Assembly: GCA_016197365.1 (NCBI GenBank)
Contig: JACPVS010000027.1
Location: 1 to 64,000 of the forward strand
Direction: 5' to 3'
Length of the DNA: 64,000 nucleotides
Source: Mycolicibacterium cosmeticum
Lineage (GTDB): Bacteria > Actinomycetota > Actinomycetes > Mycobacteriales > Mycobacteriaceae
The number at the start of each line of letters is the position of its first letter. The stretch's first letter is position 1. Below are positions 8,132 through 16,012 of this stretch, in pieces. The notes beneath the pieces were generated by a model that did no database searches, was not told where the DNA came from, and saw only the letters and a program-made list of their open reading frames with translations. The translations under genes and the position numbers were made by a program.

Positions 8132-8347
8132 TCAGCCGAGTCCGATGACGATTCCGCCGCCCCCGTAGGGCCAGCCGTAGAACGGGCCGTTGAAGGTGTT
8201 GGGCGGGGACGTGACGATCTGGGTGTGGCCGGATGACGCGCACTGCGTCGTCGTCGGGCCGGTCTGGACACACTTCGGTGCCGCCGCCGCGTTCGGGGCG
8301 GAAATGAACGCGACGGCGAGTAGAGCCGGTATGAGTAGGAACCACAT
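8132..8347 (-). CDS. Small secreted protein, paralogue of upstream gene
   Basis: A 71-aa protein with an N-terminal signal peptide (MWFLLIPALLAVAFISAPNA, cleavage after AAAA). The mature part has two Cys in the pattern KCVQTGPTTTQCASSGHTQIVTSPPNT, followed by a Gly/Tyr-rich tail. The same pattern occurs in the neighbour at 8356-8655, so the two are tandem paralogues. An AGGAGG lies 4 nt before the ATG, right at the neighbour's stop codon. The function is unknown; small secreted proteins of this kind are common in mycobacteria. Confidence 0.75.
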   Translation of the reverse strand: MWFLLIPALLAVAFISAPNAAAAPKCVQTGPTTTQCASSGHTQIVTSPPNTFNGPFYGWPYGGGGIVIGLG

Positions 8348-8355
8348 GGGGCCTC

Positions 8356-8655
8356 CTAGCGGCGGCCGCCACCGCCACCGTGGAAGCCACCCTCGTTGCC
8401 GCCGATGATCAGGGCGGGTCCGTAGAACTCGTCGTCCCAGGGATACGGGTAGGTGGGCTCGGGCGGGGAAGCGTTGAGCTGAACGTTGCCGGGCGTCGCG
8501 CATTCGGTTGCGCCGCCGCCCATCTCGTTGCCGCCGACACTGGTGCACGACGGCAGGTTGGAATTGGAGCTGGAGTCCGGGTCGGCTGCGGCGGCGGGTG
8601 CGAGCACCACGGCGCCGGCAGCCAGGAGTGAAGCCAGGACGAACATTGACCGCAT
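8356..8655 (-). CDS. Small secreted protein
   Basis: A 99-aa protein with a clear signal peptide (MRSMFVLASLLAAGAVVLAPAAAADP, cleavage after AAA). The mature region carries two Cys (LPSCTSVGG...ATECATPG) and a NVQLNASPPEPTYPYPW segment that parallels its 71-aa neighbour, then a Gly-rich tail ending GGFHGGGGGRR. The two Cys could form a disulfide outside the membrane. The two small genes are 8 bp apart on the same strand and probably co-transcribed. The function is unknown. Confidence 0.78.
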   Translation of the reverse strand: MRSMFVLASLLAAGAVVLAPAAAADPDSSSNSNLPSCTSVGGNEMGGGATECATPGNVQLNASPPEPTYPYPWDDEFYGPALIIGGNEGGFHGGGGGRR

Positions 8656-8684
8656 AGGCAGGCCCCTCTCATCGAACTCGGGCG

Positions 8685-9761
8685 TTAAATCCCAGCGTAC
8701 AACCCTTTCCCGGTGATCAGCGGCAAGTCCAGAGTGGTGACGATGCCCGACGGTGCGGCCACGACGGCGGGGACGGCGTTGACGACGCGGGCCGCGGTGG
8801 CCACCAGCCCGGCGTGGTTGTGGTCGCCCTTGCGGCTGCTCAGGCAGAGGTCTAGCGCGTAGGACGGTTCACCGGTCACCTCGATCCGGTACGAGCCACC
8901 CTCCTGTGCGGGCTGCGGCCATTCCGGGCACAGATCGGCCCGCAACCGGGTGACGTGCTCGAGGACAACGGCCGGGTGGCCTTTCACCATGCCGCGCACC
9001 TCGAACCGCATGGCCGCGGTGCTGCCCTTCGGGATGTGGCCGGAGGCGATGTCGAAGTCCTCCGGGGCGGGGATCCGCACGTGGGTCTCGGTGACCTCGT
9101 CGAGTTCGACGCCTAGGCCGGCGGCGAGTTGACGCACCACCGAACCCCAGGCCAGGCTCAGCACCCCGGGCTGCAGCAGCATCGGCAGGTCGTCGAGTGA
9201 CTTGCCGAAGCCCATCACGTCGAACATGACCGTGGCGCTGTCGTAGGTGGCGTAGTCGACGATCTCCATGCACCGGATCTGTTCGATGCTCTGGCAGGTG
9301 CCCGCAAGGGCAAGTGGCAGAAGGTCATTCGCAAATCCAGGGTCGATGCCATTGATGAAAATGCTCGAGTCGCCCGCTTTCGCCGCGTCCTCGATGGGCT
9401 GGATCAGTTCGGCGGGCAGCACCTGCCACGGGTATTGCAGGAACACCGCCGCGCTACCCACCACGTTCACGCCGGCGGCCAGGATCCGGCGGTAGTCCTC
9501 CAGCGCCTCGGGCAGCCGGTTGTCGGCCATCGCGGTGTAGACGGCACATTCGGGTTCGGTGGCCAACACCTCGCCCAGGTCGGTGGTGGCGATGATTCCG
9601 GTCGAGACATCCAGACCGGCAAGCGTTCCGGCGTCCTGACCGGCCTTGGCAGCCGAGGACACCCACACGCCGGTGAGCTCATAGGCCGGGTCGGTGATCA
9701 GCTGGCTCAGCGCGTGCCTGCCGACGTTTCCGGTGCCGATCGCGGCGACTTTGATGGCCAT
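8685..9761 (-). CDS. Dihydrodipicolinate reductase-like NAD(P)-binding protein
   Basis: A 358-aa protein with an N-terminal Rossmann motif VAAIGTGNVGRHALSQLI and the fold of dihydrodipicolinate reductase/diaminopimelate dehydrogenase-like proteins that is common in mycobacterial lipid and steroid catabolic loci. It is not the lysine-pathway DapB. It lies 13 bp downstream of an SDR gene on the same strand, so the two probably form an operon under the KstR-type box upstream of the SDR. The substrate is unknown. Confidence 0.8.
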   Translation of the reverse strand: MAIKVAAIGTGNVGRHALSQLITDPAYELTGVWVSSAAKAGQDAGTLAGLDVSTGIIATTDLGEVLATEPECAVYTAMADNRLPEALEDYRRILAAGVNVVGSAAVFLQYPWQVLPAELIQPIEDAAKAGDSSIFINGIDPGFANDLLPLALAGTCQSIEQIRCMEIVDYATYDSATVMFDVMGFGKSLDDLPMLLQPGVLSLAWGSVVRQLAAGLGVELDEVTETHVRIPAPEDFDIASGHIPKGSTAAMRFEVRGMVKGHPAVVLEHVTRLRADLCPEWPQPAQEGGSYRIEVTGEPSYALDLCLSSRKGDHNHAGLVATAARVVNAVPAVVAAPSGIVTTLDLPLITGKGLYAGI

Positions 9762-9774
9762 CTCTTGGTACTCC

Positions 9775-10566
9775 TTACAGATCCGGGATGGGGAGGTCGA
9801 GATTGGGGAAGGTGAGGCCGCCGTCGACCTCGAGAGTCTTGCCGGTCAGATAGGATCCGGCCGGCGAAGCCAAATAGACTGCGGCGGCGGCGATATCGCT
9901 GGGATCGCCCAGTCTGCGCAGCGGGGTGGCCTTCTCCATCGGATCGCGCAGGGCCTCGTTGGAGGCGACGATGTCCAGCGCGGAGGTGAGGATGGACCCG
10001 GGCGCGATGGCGTTGACCCTGATTCGCGGGCACAGGTCGAGCGCAGCCAGGCGGGTGTAGTGCGCCAACGCCGCCTTGGCGGTGCCGTAGGCGACGAAGG
10101 CGCGGCCGGCGAGCCGCCCCATCGTCGAGGTGATGTTGATGATCGAGCCGCCGCCGGAGTGCTCCAACATGAGCGGCACCGCGGCCTGGGTGAGCGCGTG
10201 CGCGGTGCCCACGTTGAACGTGAACGCGTCCTTGAGGTCCTTGGTGGAGGTGTTCAGCAGCGGTCCCGGCATGGTGCCACCGACGTTGTTCACGACGATG
10301 TCTAGTTTCCCGAACACACTGACCGCCTGGCCCGCGAGCTCCGCGGTGGCCTCGGGATGCGCGAGGTCGGCCACGACGATGTGCGCCTTGCGGCCGACGG
10401 CGGCGATCTGAGCCGCGACCTCTTCGAGCTGGGCCTGCGTCCGTGCCGCGATCACCACGTCCGCACCGGCTTCCGCGTAGGCGACCGCGATGGCGGCACC
10501 GAGTCCGCGTCCTGCGCCGGTGACCACCGCGACCTGATCGTCGAGCCGGAATTTGTCCAGAATCAT
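9775..10566 (-). CDS. Short-chain dehydrogenase/reductase
   Basis: A 263-aa classical SDR. The TGxxxGxG cofactor motif is VVTGAGRGLGAAI (residues 14-26), the NNVGG structural motif follows, and the catalytic residues are Ser in IINITSTMG and YGTAK (Tyr-x-x-x-Lys). The C-terminal TGKTLEVDGGL motif is present. It probably oxidises or reduces a hydroxyacyl or steroid-type substrate with NAD(P). The ATG at 10566 is preferred because GAGG lies 7 nt upstream; an ATG 72 nt farther upstream would overlap the KstR-type box. First gene of a two-gene operon. Confidence 0.85.
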   Translation of the reverse strand: MILDKFRLDDQVAVVTGAGRGLGAAIAVAYAEAGADVVIAARTQAQLEEVAAQIAAVGRKAHIVVADLAHPEATAELAGQAVSVFGKLDIVVNNVGGTMPGPLLNTSTKDLKDAFTFNVGTAHALTQAAVPLMLEHSGGGSIINITSTMGRLAGRAFVAYGTAKAALAHYTRLAALDLCPRIRVNAIAPGSILTSALDIVASNEALRDPMEKATPLRRLGDPSDIAAAAVYLASPAGSYLTGKTLEVDGGLTFPNLDLPIPDL

Positions 10567-10630
10567 GGCTTGCCTCGTTTCTTCTCCGGCGCCACGGTAG
10601 CAAGGCGTGTGCGCGACCGGGGCGACTTTC

Positions 10631-10644
10631 TGTAACACGTTCTA
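10631..10644. promoter_or_regulatory. KstR-type operator (TnnAACnnGTTnnA)
   Basis: The 14-bp sequence TGTAACACGTTCTA fits every defined position of the published KstR consensus TnnAACnnGTTnnA. It lies 65 bp upstream of the SDR start at 10566. KstR is the TetR-family repressor of sterol catabolism genes in mycobacteria, so the SDR/reductase pair may belong to that regulon. Confidence 0.65.
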
Positions 10645-11028
10645 ATTATGTCGTTGGCTGCCAGATCGGTAAATCGTTGGCCACGGCCCTACCCTTTCCT
10701 CATGTCCGTTCCGGTGCTGTCACCAGTCGTTGCCGAGTCGAGTGCTGTCGGCTCGGTCCCTTCGGCGTGGGCAACGGACGACAGGAAACTCCGGCGCGTT
10801 CGCTATCGCCGCACCGCGAGGCCCGAGATCTCCGCAGCTGGGCGCGTCATCCGACACGCCTAGCTTTCGGCATGCCGCGATGAACCTGTTCTCCCAGTTC
10901 AGCGCCATTTTTCGGGGTTGACGGCGACGTCCTTCGCGGGTTTACTTGGTGCCTGTCAGTCGATGGGTTGCATCAATCACGCTGGGACAGAACGTGTTCC
11001 GACGAAGATGCGGCGCATCGAAAGTCAC
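10645..11028. other. Gene-poor interval between SDR operon and tRNA-Arg(TCG)
   Basis: I see no convincing coding sequence in this stretch. Small open frames exist but have no recognisable motif or ribosome site. TTGACG at 10918-10923, a 17-bp spacer and TTTACT at 10941-10946 could be a SigA-type promoter for the tRNA gene about 80 bp downstream, although the -10 match is weak. A GAACGTGTTC palindrome sits at 10990-10999. Confidence 0.4.
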
Positions 11029-11103
11029 ACCGCCGTAGCTCAGCGGATCCAGAGCGCCTGATTTCGGCTCAGGGGGTTGGGGGTTCGAATCCCTCCGGCG
11101 GTG
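11029..11103 (+). tRNA. tRNA-Arg (anticodon TCG)
   Basis: A complete cloverleaf on the plus strand. The acceptor is ACCGCCG/CGGCGGT with discriminator G, the D arm is GCTC...GAGC, and the anticodon stem CCTGA/TCAGG carries loop TTTCGGC (anticodon TCG at 11064-11066). The T arm GGGGG/CCCTC has loop TTCGAAT. It decodes CGA (Arg). CCA is not encoded. Confidence 0.93.
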
Positions 11104-11161
11104 CCGATCGCGGCAAAATCGTTGTCCGCATGGGAAATCAGAGAGAAGGAGGGTGATCGTC

Positions 11162-11246
11162 ATGAAGAAGTTTCCGGCTGTGCTGGTGCTGAATGCGTCG
11201 TACGAGGCCCTCGATCTGGTGGCCTGGGAGAACGCGGTGGCCGCCG
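11162..11246 (+). pseudogene. Truncated HNH endonuclease (N-terminal fragment)
   Basis: The frame starting at ATG 11162 reads MKKFPAVLVLNASYEALDLV and then WENAV. This matches the conserved first residues (VLVLNASYEPL...) of small HNH endonucleases. A strong AAGGAGGG lies 8 nt upstream, so the start region is intact. Similarity stops after about 28 codons, where the convergent ku gene ends. The HNH catalytic region is missing. It looks like a gene cut by a recombination or deletion breakpoint at the ku 3' end. Confidence 0.6.
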
Positions 11247-12128
11247 CTATTTCTTGGCGGCGGCCTTCTTGGCCGGAGCTTTTTTCGCGGCGGCTTTTTT
11301 GGCCGGGGCCTTCTTCACAGGCGGCTTCTCGCCGTCACCCTGGCGGGCCTTCACGCTGGCCTCCAGTTTGGCGAGCAGATCCGACACATCTTCTGACTCG
11401 TCGAGGTTGGCCGGCTGCTCCTCGGTGGTGAACGCCTCGCCGCCTTCGAGCTTGGCCGCCACCAACTCGCGGAGCTCGTCCTGATAGGTGTCGTGGAACT
11501 GTTCGGGCTGGAAATCGTCGGTCATCGATTCGACGACCTGGCTGGCCATCTTCAGCTCGGCGGGCTTGATCTCGACTTCCTTGTCGAGCACGGGAAAGTC
11601 CGGGTCCCGGATCTCGTCGGGCCACAGCAGCGTGTGCACCACCATCACCTGGCGCTTGCTGAAGTCCTTGACCCGCAACGCCGCCAGCCGTGTCTTGTTG
11701 CGCAGCGCGAAGTGGACGATGGCGACGCGATCGGTGGAGGCCAATGTCTGTGCCAGCAGCACATAGGATTTCGACGACTTGGAGTCCGGTTCGAGATAGT
11801 AGCTCTTGTCGTACATCAGCGGATCGAGTTGGTCGGCAGGGACGAATTCGACCACCTCGATCTCGCGGCTGCGTTCCTCGGGCATGGTGGCGATGTCCTC
11901 ATCGGTGATCACCACGGTCTGACCGTCGTCGGACTCGTAGGCACGCGCGATATCGCGGTATTCGACCACCTCGCCGCATACCTCGCAGGTGCGCTTGTAG
12001 CGGATGCGGCCGTTGTCCTTGCCGTGCACCTGGTGGAACTTGATGTCATGGTCCTCGGTGGCGCTGTACACCTTCACCGGGACGTTCACCAGACCGAACG
12101 CGACCGAACCTTTCCAGATCGACCGCAT
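11247..12128 (-). CDS. mku: Ku DNA-end-binding protein
   Basis: A 293-aa bacterial Ku homodimer subunit. The core begins MRSIWKGSVAFGLVNVPVKVYSATEDHDI and includes the KRTCEVCGEVVEY segment and the YLEPDSKSSKSYVLLAQTL strand region. It binds double-strand breaks and recruits LigD for non-homologous end joining. Residues 264-293 form a Lys/Ala-rich repetitive tail (KKAPAKKAAAKK units), as in other mycobacterial Ku proteins, probably contacting DNA. The gene is the Rv0937c homologue. It is divergent from ligD, with a small secreted-protein gene between. Confidence 0.96.
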   Translation of the reverse strand: MRSIWKGSVAFGLVNVPVKVYSATEDHDIKFHQVHGKDNGRIRYKRTCEVCGEVVEYRDIARAYESDDGQTVVITDEDIATMPEERSREIEVVEFVPADQLDPLMYDKSYYLEPDSKSSKSYVLLAQTLASTDRVAIVHFALRNKTRLAALRVKDFSKRQVMVVHTLLWPDEIRDPDFPVLDKEVEIKPAELKMASQVVESMTDDFQPEQFHDTYQDELRELVAAKLEGGEAFTTEEQPANLDESEDVSDLLAKLEASVKARQGDGEKPPVKKAPAKKAAAKKAPAKKAAAKK

Positions 12129-12131
12129 CGG

Positions 12132-12362
12132 CTACACCGCCGGAATCTGGCCAGGGTTCAAGCCGACGGGGGTGTCCGGGTTCGCGCCGGGCGAGGAATC
12201 GGAATGGGTGAACACCTGCGAAGGCGCCGACCGGCAGTTGTTGTCCATCGGCGTCTGGTCGCCTGAGCAGTAGGGCACCAGGTCGGCAGGGTCCGCGCCG
12301 GCGGCCGAGGCCCCGGCGATCGCGATCACGGCCAGTAGGCCCGCCACGCAAAGTCGCCTCAC
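12132..12362 (-). CDS. Small secreted protein between ku and ligD
   Basis: A 76-aa protein from GTG 12362. The signal peptide is RRLCVAGLLAVIAIAGASAAGA. The short mature part begins DPADLVPYCSGDQTPMDNNC and contains two Cys, then a Pro/Asn-rich end (GANPDTPVGLNPGQIPAV). The GTG is chosen because the longer open frame upstream would overlap ligD on the other strand and would hide the signal peptide. It is 3 bp upstream of ku on the same strand. The function is unknown. Confidence 0.72.
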   Translation of the reverse strand: MRRLCVAGLLAVIAIAGASAAGADPADLVPYCSGDQTPMDNNCRSAPSQVFTHSDSSPGANPDTPVGLNPGQIPAV

Positions 12363-12396
12363 AACTCCACGGTAACAGCAGGAATACCGTATAGGG

Positions 12397-14658
12397 ATGG
12401 AGCGCTTCGGGCGGGTGCGACTGACCAACCCCGACAAGGTGCTCTATCCGGCCACCGGCACCAGCAAAGCCGAGGTTTTCGAGTACTACCTGGCCGTTGC
12501 CGACGCCATGCTGCCGCACATCGCGGGCCGCCCGGTCACGCGCAAACGGTGGCCCAATGGGGTCGGGCAACCCGAGTTCTTCGAGAAGCAACTCGCGTCG
12601 TCGGCGCCGGATTGGTTGGGCCGCGGCTCGGTGACCCACAGGTCGGGCACCACGACTTATCCGGTCATCGACACCCGAGAGGGGCTGGCCTGGATCGCCC
12701 AACAGGCCTCGCTCGAGGTGCACGTGCCGCAGTGGCGATTCGAGAATTCGAAGCCCGGACCGGCCACCCGCATCGTCTTCGATCTCGATCCCGGCGAGGA
12801 CGTGACATTCCGGCAGCTGTGCGAGGTCGCACACGAGGTGAAGGGGTTCGTCGAGGACATCGGGTTGACGGCATATCCGCTGACGAGTGGGAGCAAGGGC
12901 CTGCACCTGTACGTGCCGCTGACCGAACCGATCAGCTCGCAGGGCGCGTCGGTGCTGGCCAAGCGCATCGCGGTGGAGCTTGAGAAGAGCATGCCCAAAC
13001 AGGTCACTGCCACCATGACCAAGAGCCTGCGCACCGGAAAGGTGTTCCTGGACTGGAGCCAGAACAGTGCCGCGAAGACCACCATCGCGCCGTACTCGAT
13101 GCGGGGTCGCGACGAGCCGACGGTGGCGGCGCCGCGGACCTGGGACGAAATCGGGGACCCCGATCTGCGGCACCTGCGATTCGGCGAGGTGCTGGAACGG
13201 CTCGAGCGTGACGGAGACCTGCTCGCCGGACTCGATGCGGCGCTGCCGGGCGCCGACAAGCTGACGACGTACCGCAGCATGCGCGATGCGGGCAAGACGC
13301 CCGAACCGGTGCCGCAGGCGCCCCCGGCCGTGGGGAACGACAACACGTTCGTCATCCAGGAACACCACGCCCGACGGTTGCACTACGACTTCCGGCTGGA
13401 ACGCAACGGGGTGCTGGTGTCCTGGGCGGTGCCCAAGAACCTGCCGGAGACGACATCGGTGAACCACCTCGCGGTGCACACCGAAGACCACCCGCTGGAG
13501 TACGGGACGTTCGAGGGGTCGATTCCCAAGGGCGAGTACGGCGGTGGCGAGGTCTTCATCTGGGATTCCGGGACGTATGAGACCGAGAAGTTCCGGGACA
13601 ACTCGCCCGACGGTCCCGACAAAGGCGGCGAAGTGATCGTCACTCTGCACGGGACGAAGATCCAGGGCCGCTACGCGCTGATCCAGACCGGCGGAAAGAA
13701 CTGGCTGGCGCACCGGATGAAGGAGCAGGCCCAGCCGACACCGGCCGATCTCGCGCCGATGCTTGCGACCCACGGATCGGTCGAGAAGATGAACTCGGTC
13801 GTGTGGGCGTTCGAGGGAAAGTGGGACGGCTACCGGCTGCTCGTCGACGCCGATCACGGTGCACTGCAACTACGTTCGCGCAGCGGCCGGGATGTGACCG
13901 ACGAGTACCCGCAGCTGCAGGCGCTGGCCGCGGACCTTGCCGACTACCACGTCGTTCTCGACGGTGAGGTGGTCGCCCTCGACGGCAAAGGCGTACCGAG
14001 CTTCGGTGAGATGCAGAACCGGGCGCGCTCGACGCGGGTGGAGTTCTGGGCCTTCGACATCCTGGCACTCGACGGACGATCGTTGTTGCGCGCCAAATAC
14101 TCCGATCGCCGACGCATCCTGGAGACGCTTGCCGACGCGGGCGGCCTGATCGTGCCCGAGCCCCTTTCCGGTGACGGGGCCGAGGCGCTGGAGTACGCCA
14201 AGGCCCACGGGTGGGAGGGGGTGGTCGCCAAGAAGCGTGATTCCACCTATCAACCGGGCCGGCGGTCCGCATCGTGGATCAAGGACAAGTTCTGGAACAC
14301 CCAGGAAGTGGTGATCGGCGGCTGGCGCGCGGGAGAGGGCGGCCGCACCAGCGGGATCGGCGCGCTGCTGGTCGGGGTGCCCTCTGACGAGGGGCTGCAG
14401 TTCGCAGGCCGGGTCGGAACGGGCTTCACCGAGAAGATGCTCAAGGAGCTACGGGCCACGCTGAAGCCGCTGGAGACCGACGAGTCACCCTTTACCGCAA
14501 GGCTTTCCGGTCCCGATGCGAAGGGCGTCACCTACGTTCGCCCGGAATTGGTCGGGGAGGTGCGCTACAGCGAGCGTACGTCCGACGGCCGGCTGCGCCA
14601 GCCCAGTTGGCGGGGGCTGCGGCCGGACAAGACGCCGAGTGAAGTTGTGTGGGAATAG
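12397..14658 (+). CDS. ligD: Multifunctional ATP-dependent DNA ligase LigD
   Basis: A 753-aa protein with the mycobacterial domain order polymerase, phosphoesterase, ligase. The primase/polymerase domain (about 1-290) has the catalytic DLDPGED motif. The phosphoesterase domain (about 310-450) has HHARRLHYDFRLERNG. The ligase domain begins near residue 455 with the nucleotidyl-lysine motif FEGKWDGYR and later has EGVVAKKRDSTY. With Ku it performs non-homologous end joining. It is the Rv0938 homologue (759 aa) and looks intact. Confidence 0.97.
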   Translation: MERFGRVRLTNPDKVLYPATGTSKAEVFEYYLAVADAMLPHIAGRPVTRKRWPNGVGQPEFFEKQLASSAPDWLGRGSVTHRSGTTTYPVIDTREGLAWIAQQASLEVHVPQWRFENSKPGPATRIVFDLDPGEDVTFRQLCEVAHEVKGFVEDIGLTAYPLTSGSKGLHLYVPLTEPISSQGASVLAKRIAVELEKSMPKQVTATMTKSLRTGKVFLDWSQNSAAKTTIAPYSMRGRDEPTVAAPRTWDEIGDPDLRHLRFGEVLERLERDGDLLAGLDAALPGADKLTTYRSMRDAGKTPEPVPQAPPAVGNDNTFVIQEHHARRLHYDFRLERNGVLVSWAVPKNLPETTSVNHLAVHTEDHPLEYGTFEGSIPKGEYGGGEVFIWDSGTYETEKFRDNSPDGPDKGGEVIVTLHGTKIQGRYALIQTGGKNWLAHRMKEQAQPTPADLAPMLATHGSVEKMNSVVWAFEGKWDGYRLLVDADHGALQLRSRSGRDVTDEYPQLQALAADLADYHVVLDGEVVALDGKGVPSFGEMQNRARSTRVEFWAFDILALDGRSLLRAKYSDRRRILETLADAGGLIVPEPLSGDGAEALEYAKAHGWEGVVAKKRDSTYQPGRRSASWIKDKFWNTQEVVIGGWRAGEGGRTSGIGALLVGVPSDEGLQFAGRVGTGFTEKMLKELRATLKPLETDESPFTARLSGPDAKGVTYVRPELVGEVRYSERTSDGRLRQPSWRGLRPDKTPSEVVWE

Positions 14659-14660
14659 GC

Positions 14661-15113
14661 TCAGGTTGGGCCGTCGAGAGTGGCGTCCAACGTGATCGGC
14701 ACGCGCAGGATCTTGGAGATGGCGCAAAGCCGGCGGGCTTCGTCGGCGAGGCTCTGGAACACGTCGTCGGTGATGCCGGGCAGGTCGGCGCGGACGATGA
14801 GGTGAATGCCCTCCACGGAGTAGCCGTGCCCGTCGGATCCTTGGGTGTCGGTGCCCATGGTCAGTTGTGCGGTGGTGCTGATCGTTTCGACGGAAACAGC
14901 GTACTTGCGGGCGATGTTGGCCAGGGCGTGGTTGTAGCAGCCGGCATGACCGGTCACCAGGAGTTCTTCCGGGATGGCTCCAGGCGCGCCTTCGAACCGG
15001 CTGCCATAGGTATACGGCGCTTCGTGGACGGTGTCGCTCGTATCGGTGGACAGCGAGCCGTTCCCGTCGAAGAACGAGCCGGTCCACTGGGAGCTGCCGG
15101 CGACGACCGTCAT
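14661..15113 (-). CDS. OsmC/Ohr family peroxide-resistance-type protein
   Basis: A 150-aa OsmC-family protein. The two redox Cys are visible in ELLVTGHAGCYNHALANIA (about residue 60) and EARRLCAISKIL (about residue 129). The family reduces organic hydroperoxides through these thiols. It is convergent with ligD, with 2 bp between the stops. Upstream on the opposite strand is an HxlR-type regulator remnant, and HxlR regulators often sense redox or electrophile stress. Confidence 0.86.
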   Translation of the reverse strand: MTVVAGSSQWTGSFFDGNGSLSTDTSDTVHEAPYTYGSRFEGAPGAIPEELLVTGHAGCYNHALANIARKYAVSVETISTTAQLTMGTDTQGSDGHGYSVEGIHLIVRADLPGITDDVFQSLADEARRLCAISKILRVPITLDATLDGPT

Positions 15114-15189
15114 CGCGTCACCTCGGCGATGTCATTGCCGAGCCGGTATTCGATGGCCGTCCGTTCCTGGAGCCCGGCGCCGAATAGGG

Positions 15190-15499
15190 ATGTGGTGACC
15201 GATTGGAATCCTGGAGTGCTCACCGCCGCCCAGAAGGCATCCGAATGCCGCGGATATTCGCTGTCGGGCAGCCGGGTGTACTCGTTGACGAACGCCGCCT
15301 CACGCCCGCGGGCAGGGAACTACATGTGCTGATCGGCGTGCTCCAGCAATGGGGAGACAAGCACCTGCCCCGTCCAGAGGGCCCAACGATGGTGCGCAAG
15401 GCGCGACGTACCGAGCGGCCGGTGCACGTCGCCTTCATCGACGATCTCGGCTACGAGATCCCCGCGGATGACGTGGAGACGATTCCCATCGGAAACTGA
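15190..15499 (+). pseudogene. HxlR-family regulator remnant
   Basis: The C-terminal part of a winged-helix HxlR regulator is recognisable in one frame: ERRLTPAGRELHVLIGVLQQWGDKHL followed by an acidic end (AFIDDLGYEIPADDVETI). The preceding sequence does not encode the expected Cys-bearing N terminus or recognition helix in the same frame. A short YSLT-like stretch appears in a different frame, suggesting frameshift and decay. Only about 75 of the usual 110-150 or more residues remain. The left boundary is approximate. Confidence 0.55.
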
Positions 15500-15505
15500 A
15501 AGTGG

Positions 15506-15883
15506 TCAGCCCGGTTCTGCCGTCGGAGCGGGCGTAGCGGTCACCTCGGGCGAGGCCTTGGTCGTCGCGGGAGTGGTCGGTACGTCGTTGCGCGAGGTCT
15601 CCGGTGTGCTGTCGCCGCCGGGAGCCGCCGGTGAACCCGTCACGCCGGGTTCCGTTGCCCCGGTGGGTGACTCCGTCACCGGAGTCGACGGCGCGGCCGA
15701 CGAGGCCGGCGGGGGAGTCGCCGATGGCGTCGTGGTGACCGCACTCGACGACGGCGTCGTGGAACTGCTCGACTCGCCGCCCTTGTCGCTGCCACCGCAG
15801 GCGGCGGTCAGCAGACCCACTGCTACGGCCGCCGACACCGCGGCGACGGTGGAAGCGCAACGGGCAGATCGCATCGACTTCAT
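15506..15883 (-). CDS. Ser/Thr/Pro-rich lipoprotein
   Basis: A 125-aa protein with a signal peptide ending in the lipobox LTAAC (MKSMRSARCASTVAAVSAAVAVGLLTAACGG), so it should be lipidated at Cys and anchored outside the membrane. The rest is low-complexity Ser/Thr/Pro/Ala sequence with no domain. The ATG at 15883 is chosen because it begins the signal peptide. It convergently abuts the HxlR remnant. The function is unknown; a cell-wall spacer role is possible. Confidence 0.78.
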   Translation of the reverse strand: MKSMRSARCASTVAAVSAAVAVGLLTAACGGSDKGGESSSSTTPSSSAVTTTPSATPPPASSAAPSTPVTESPTGATEPGVTGSPAAPGGDSTPETSRNDVPTTPATTKASPEVTATPAPTAEPG

Positions 15884-16012
15884 GGCGTACCAATCCTTTT
15901 TTCGGCGCGTTGTCCCTGAATGGCCCGGAGACGTCCTGTTGAAACAGGCCTTTGCGTCAGTTAATAGAAAGTTCACAGACCGACGGTCGCGGCGGCCCGG
16001 CTTCGGAGTCGC

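Noticed and set aside
10987..11000. GAACGTGTTC core before tRNA-Arg(TCG) as another KstR box
   Set aside because: The outer T and A of TnnAACnnGTTnnA are C and G here and the nearest downstream gene is a tRNA, so it was not called.
10942..11163. 73-codon open frame containing a DSNPQPPEPKSGALDPLSYGG-like stretch
   Set aside because: This is the well-known false translation of a tRNA gene read on the opposite strand; the tRNA-Arg at 11029-11103 explains it.
12046..13869. 607-codon open frame antisense to ligD
   Set aside because: It lies opposite the polymerase and phosphoesterase domains of an intact ligD. It has an Arg/His/Gly composition typical of antisense frames in high-GC DNA and no motif.
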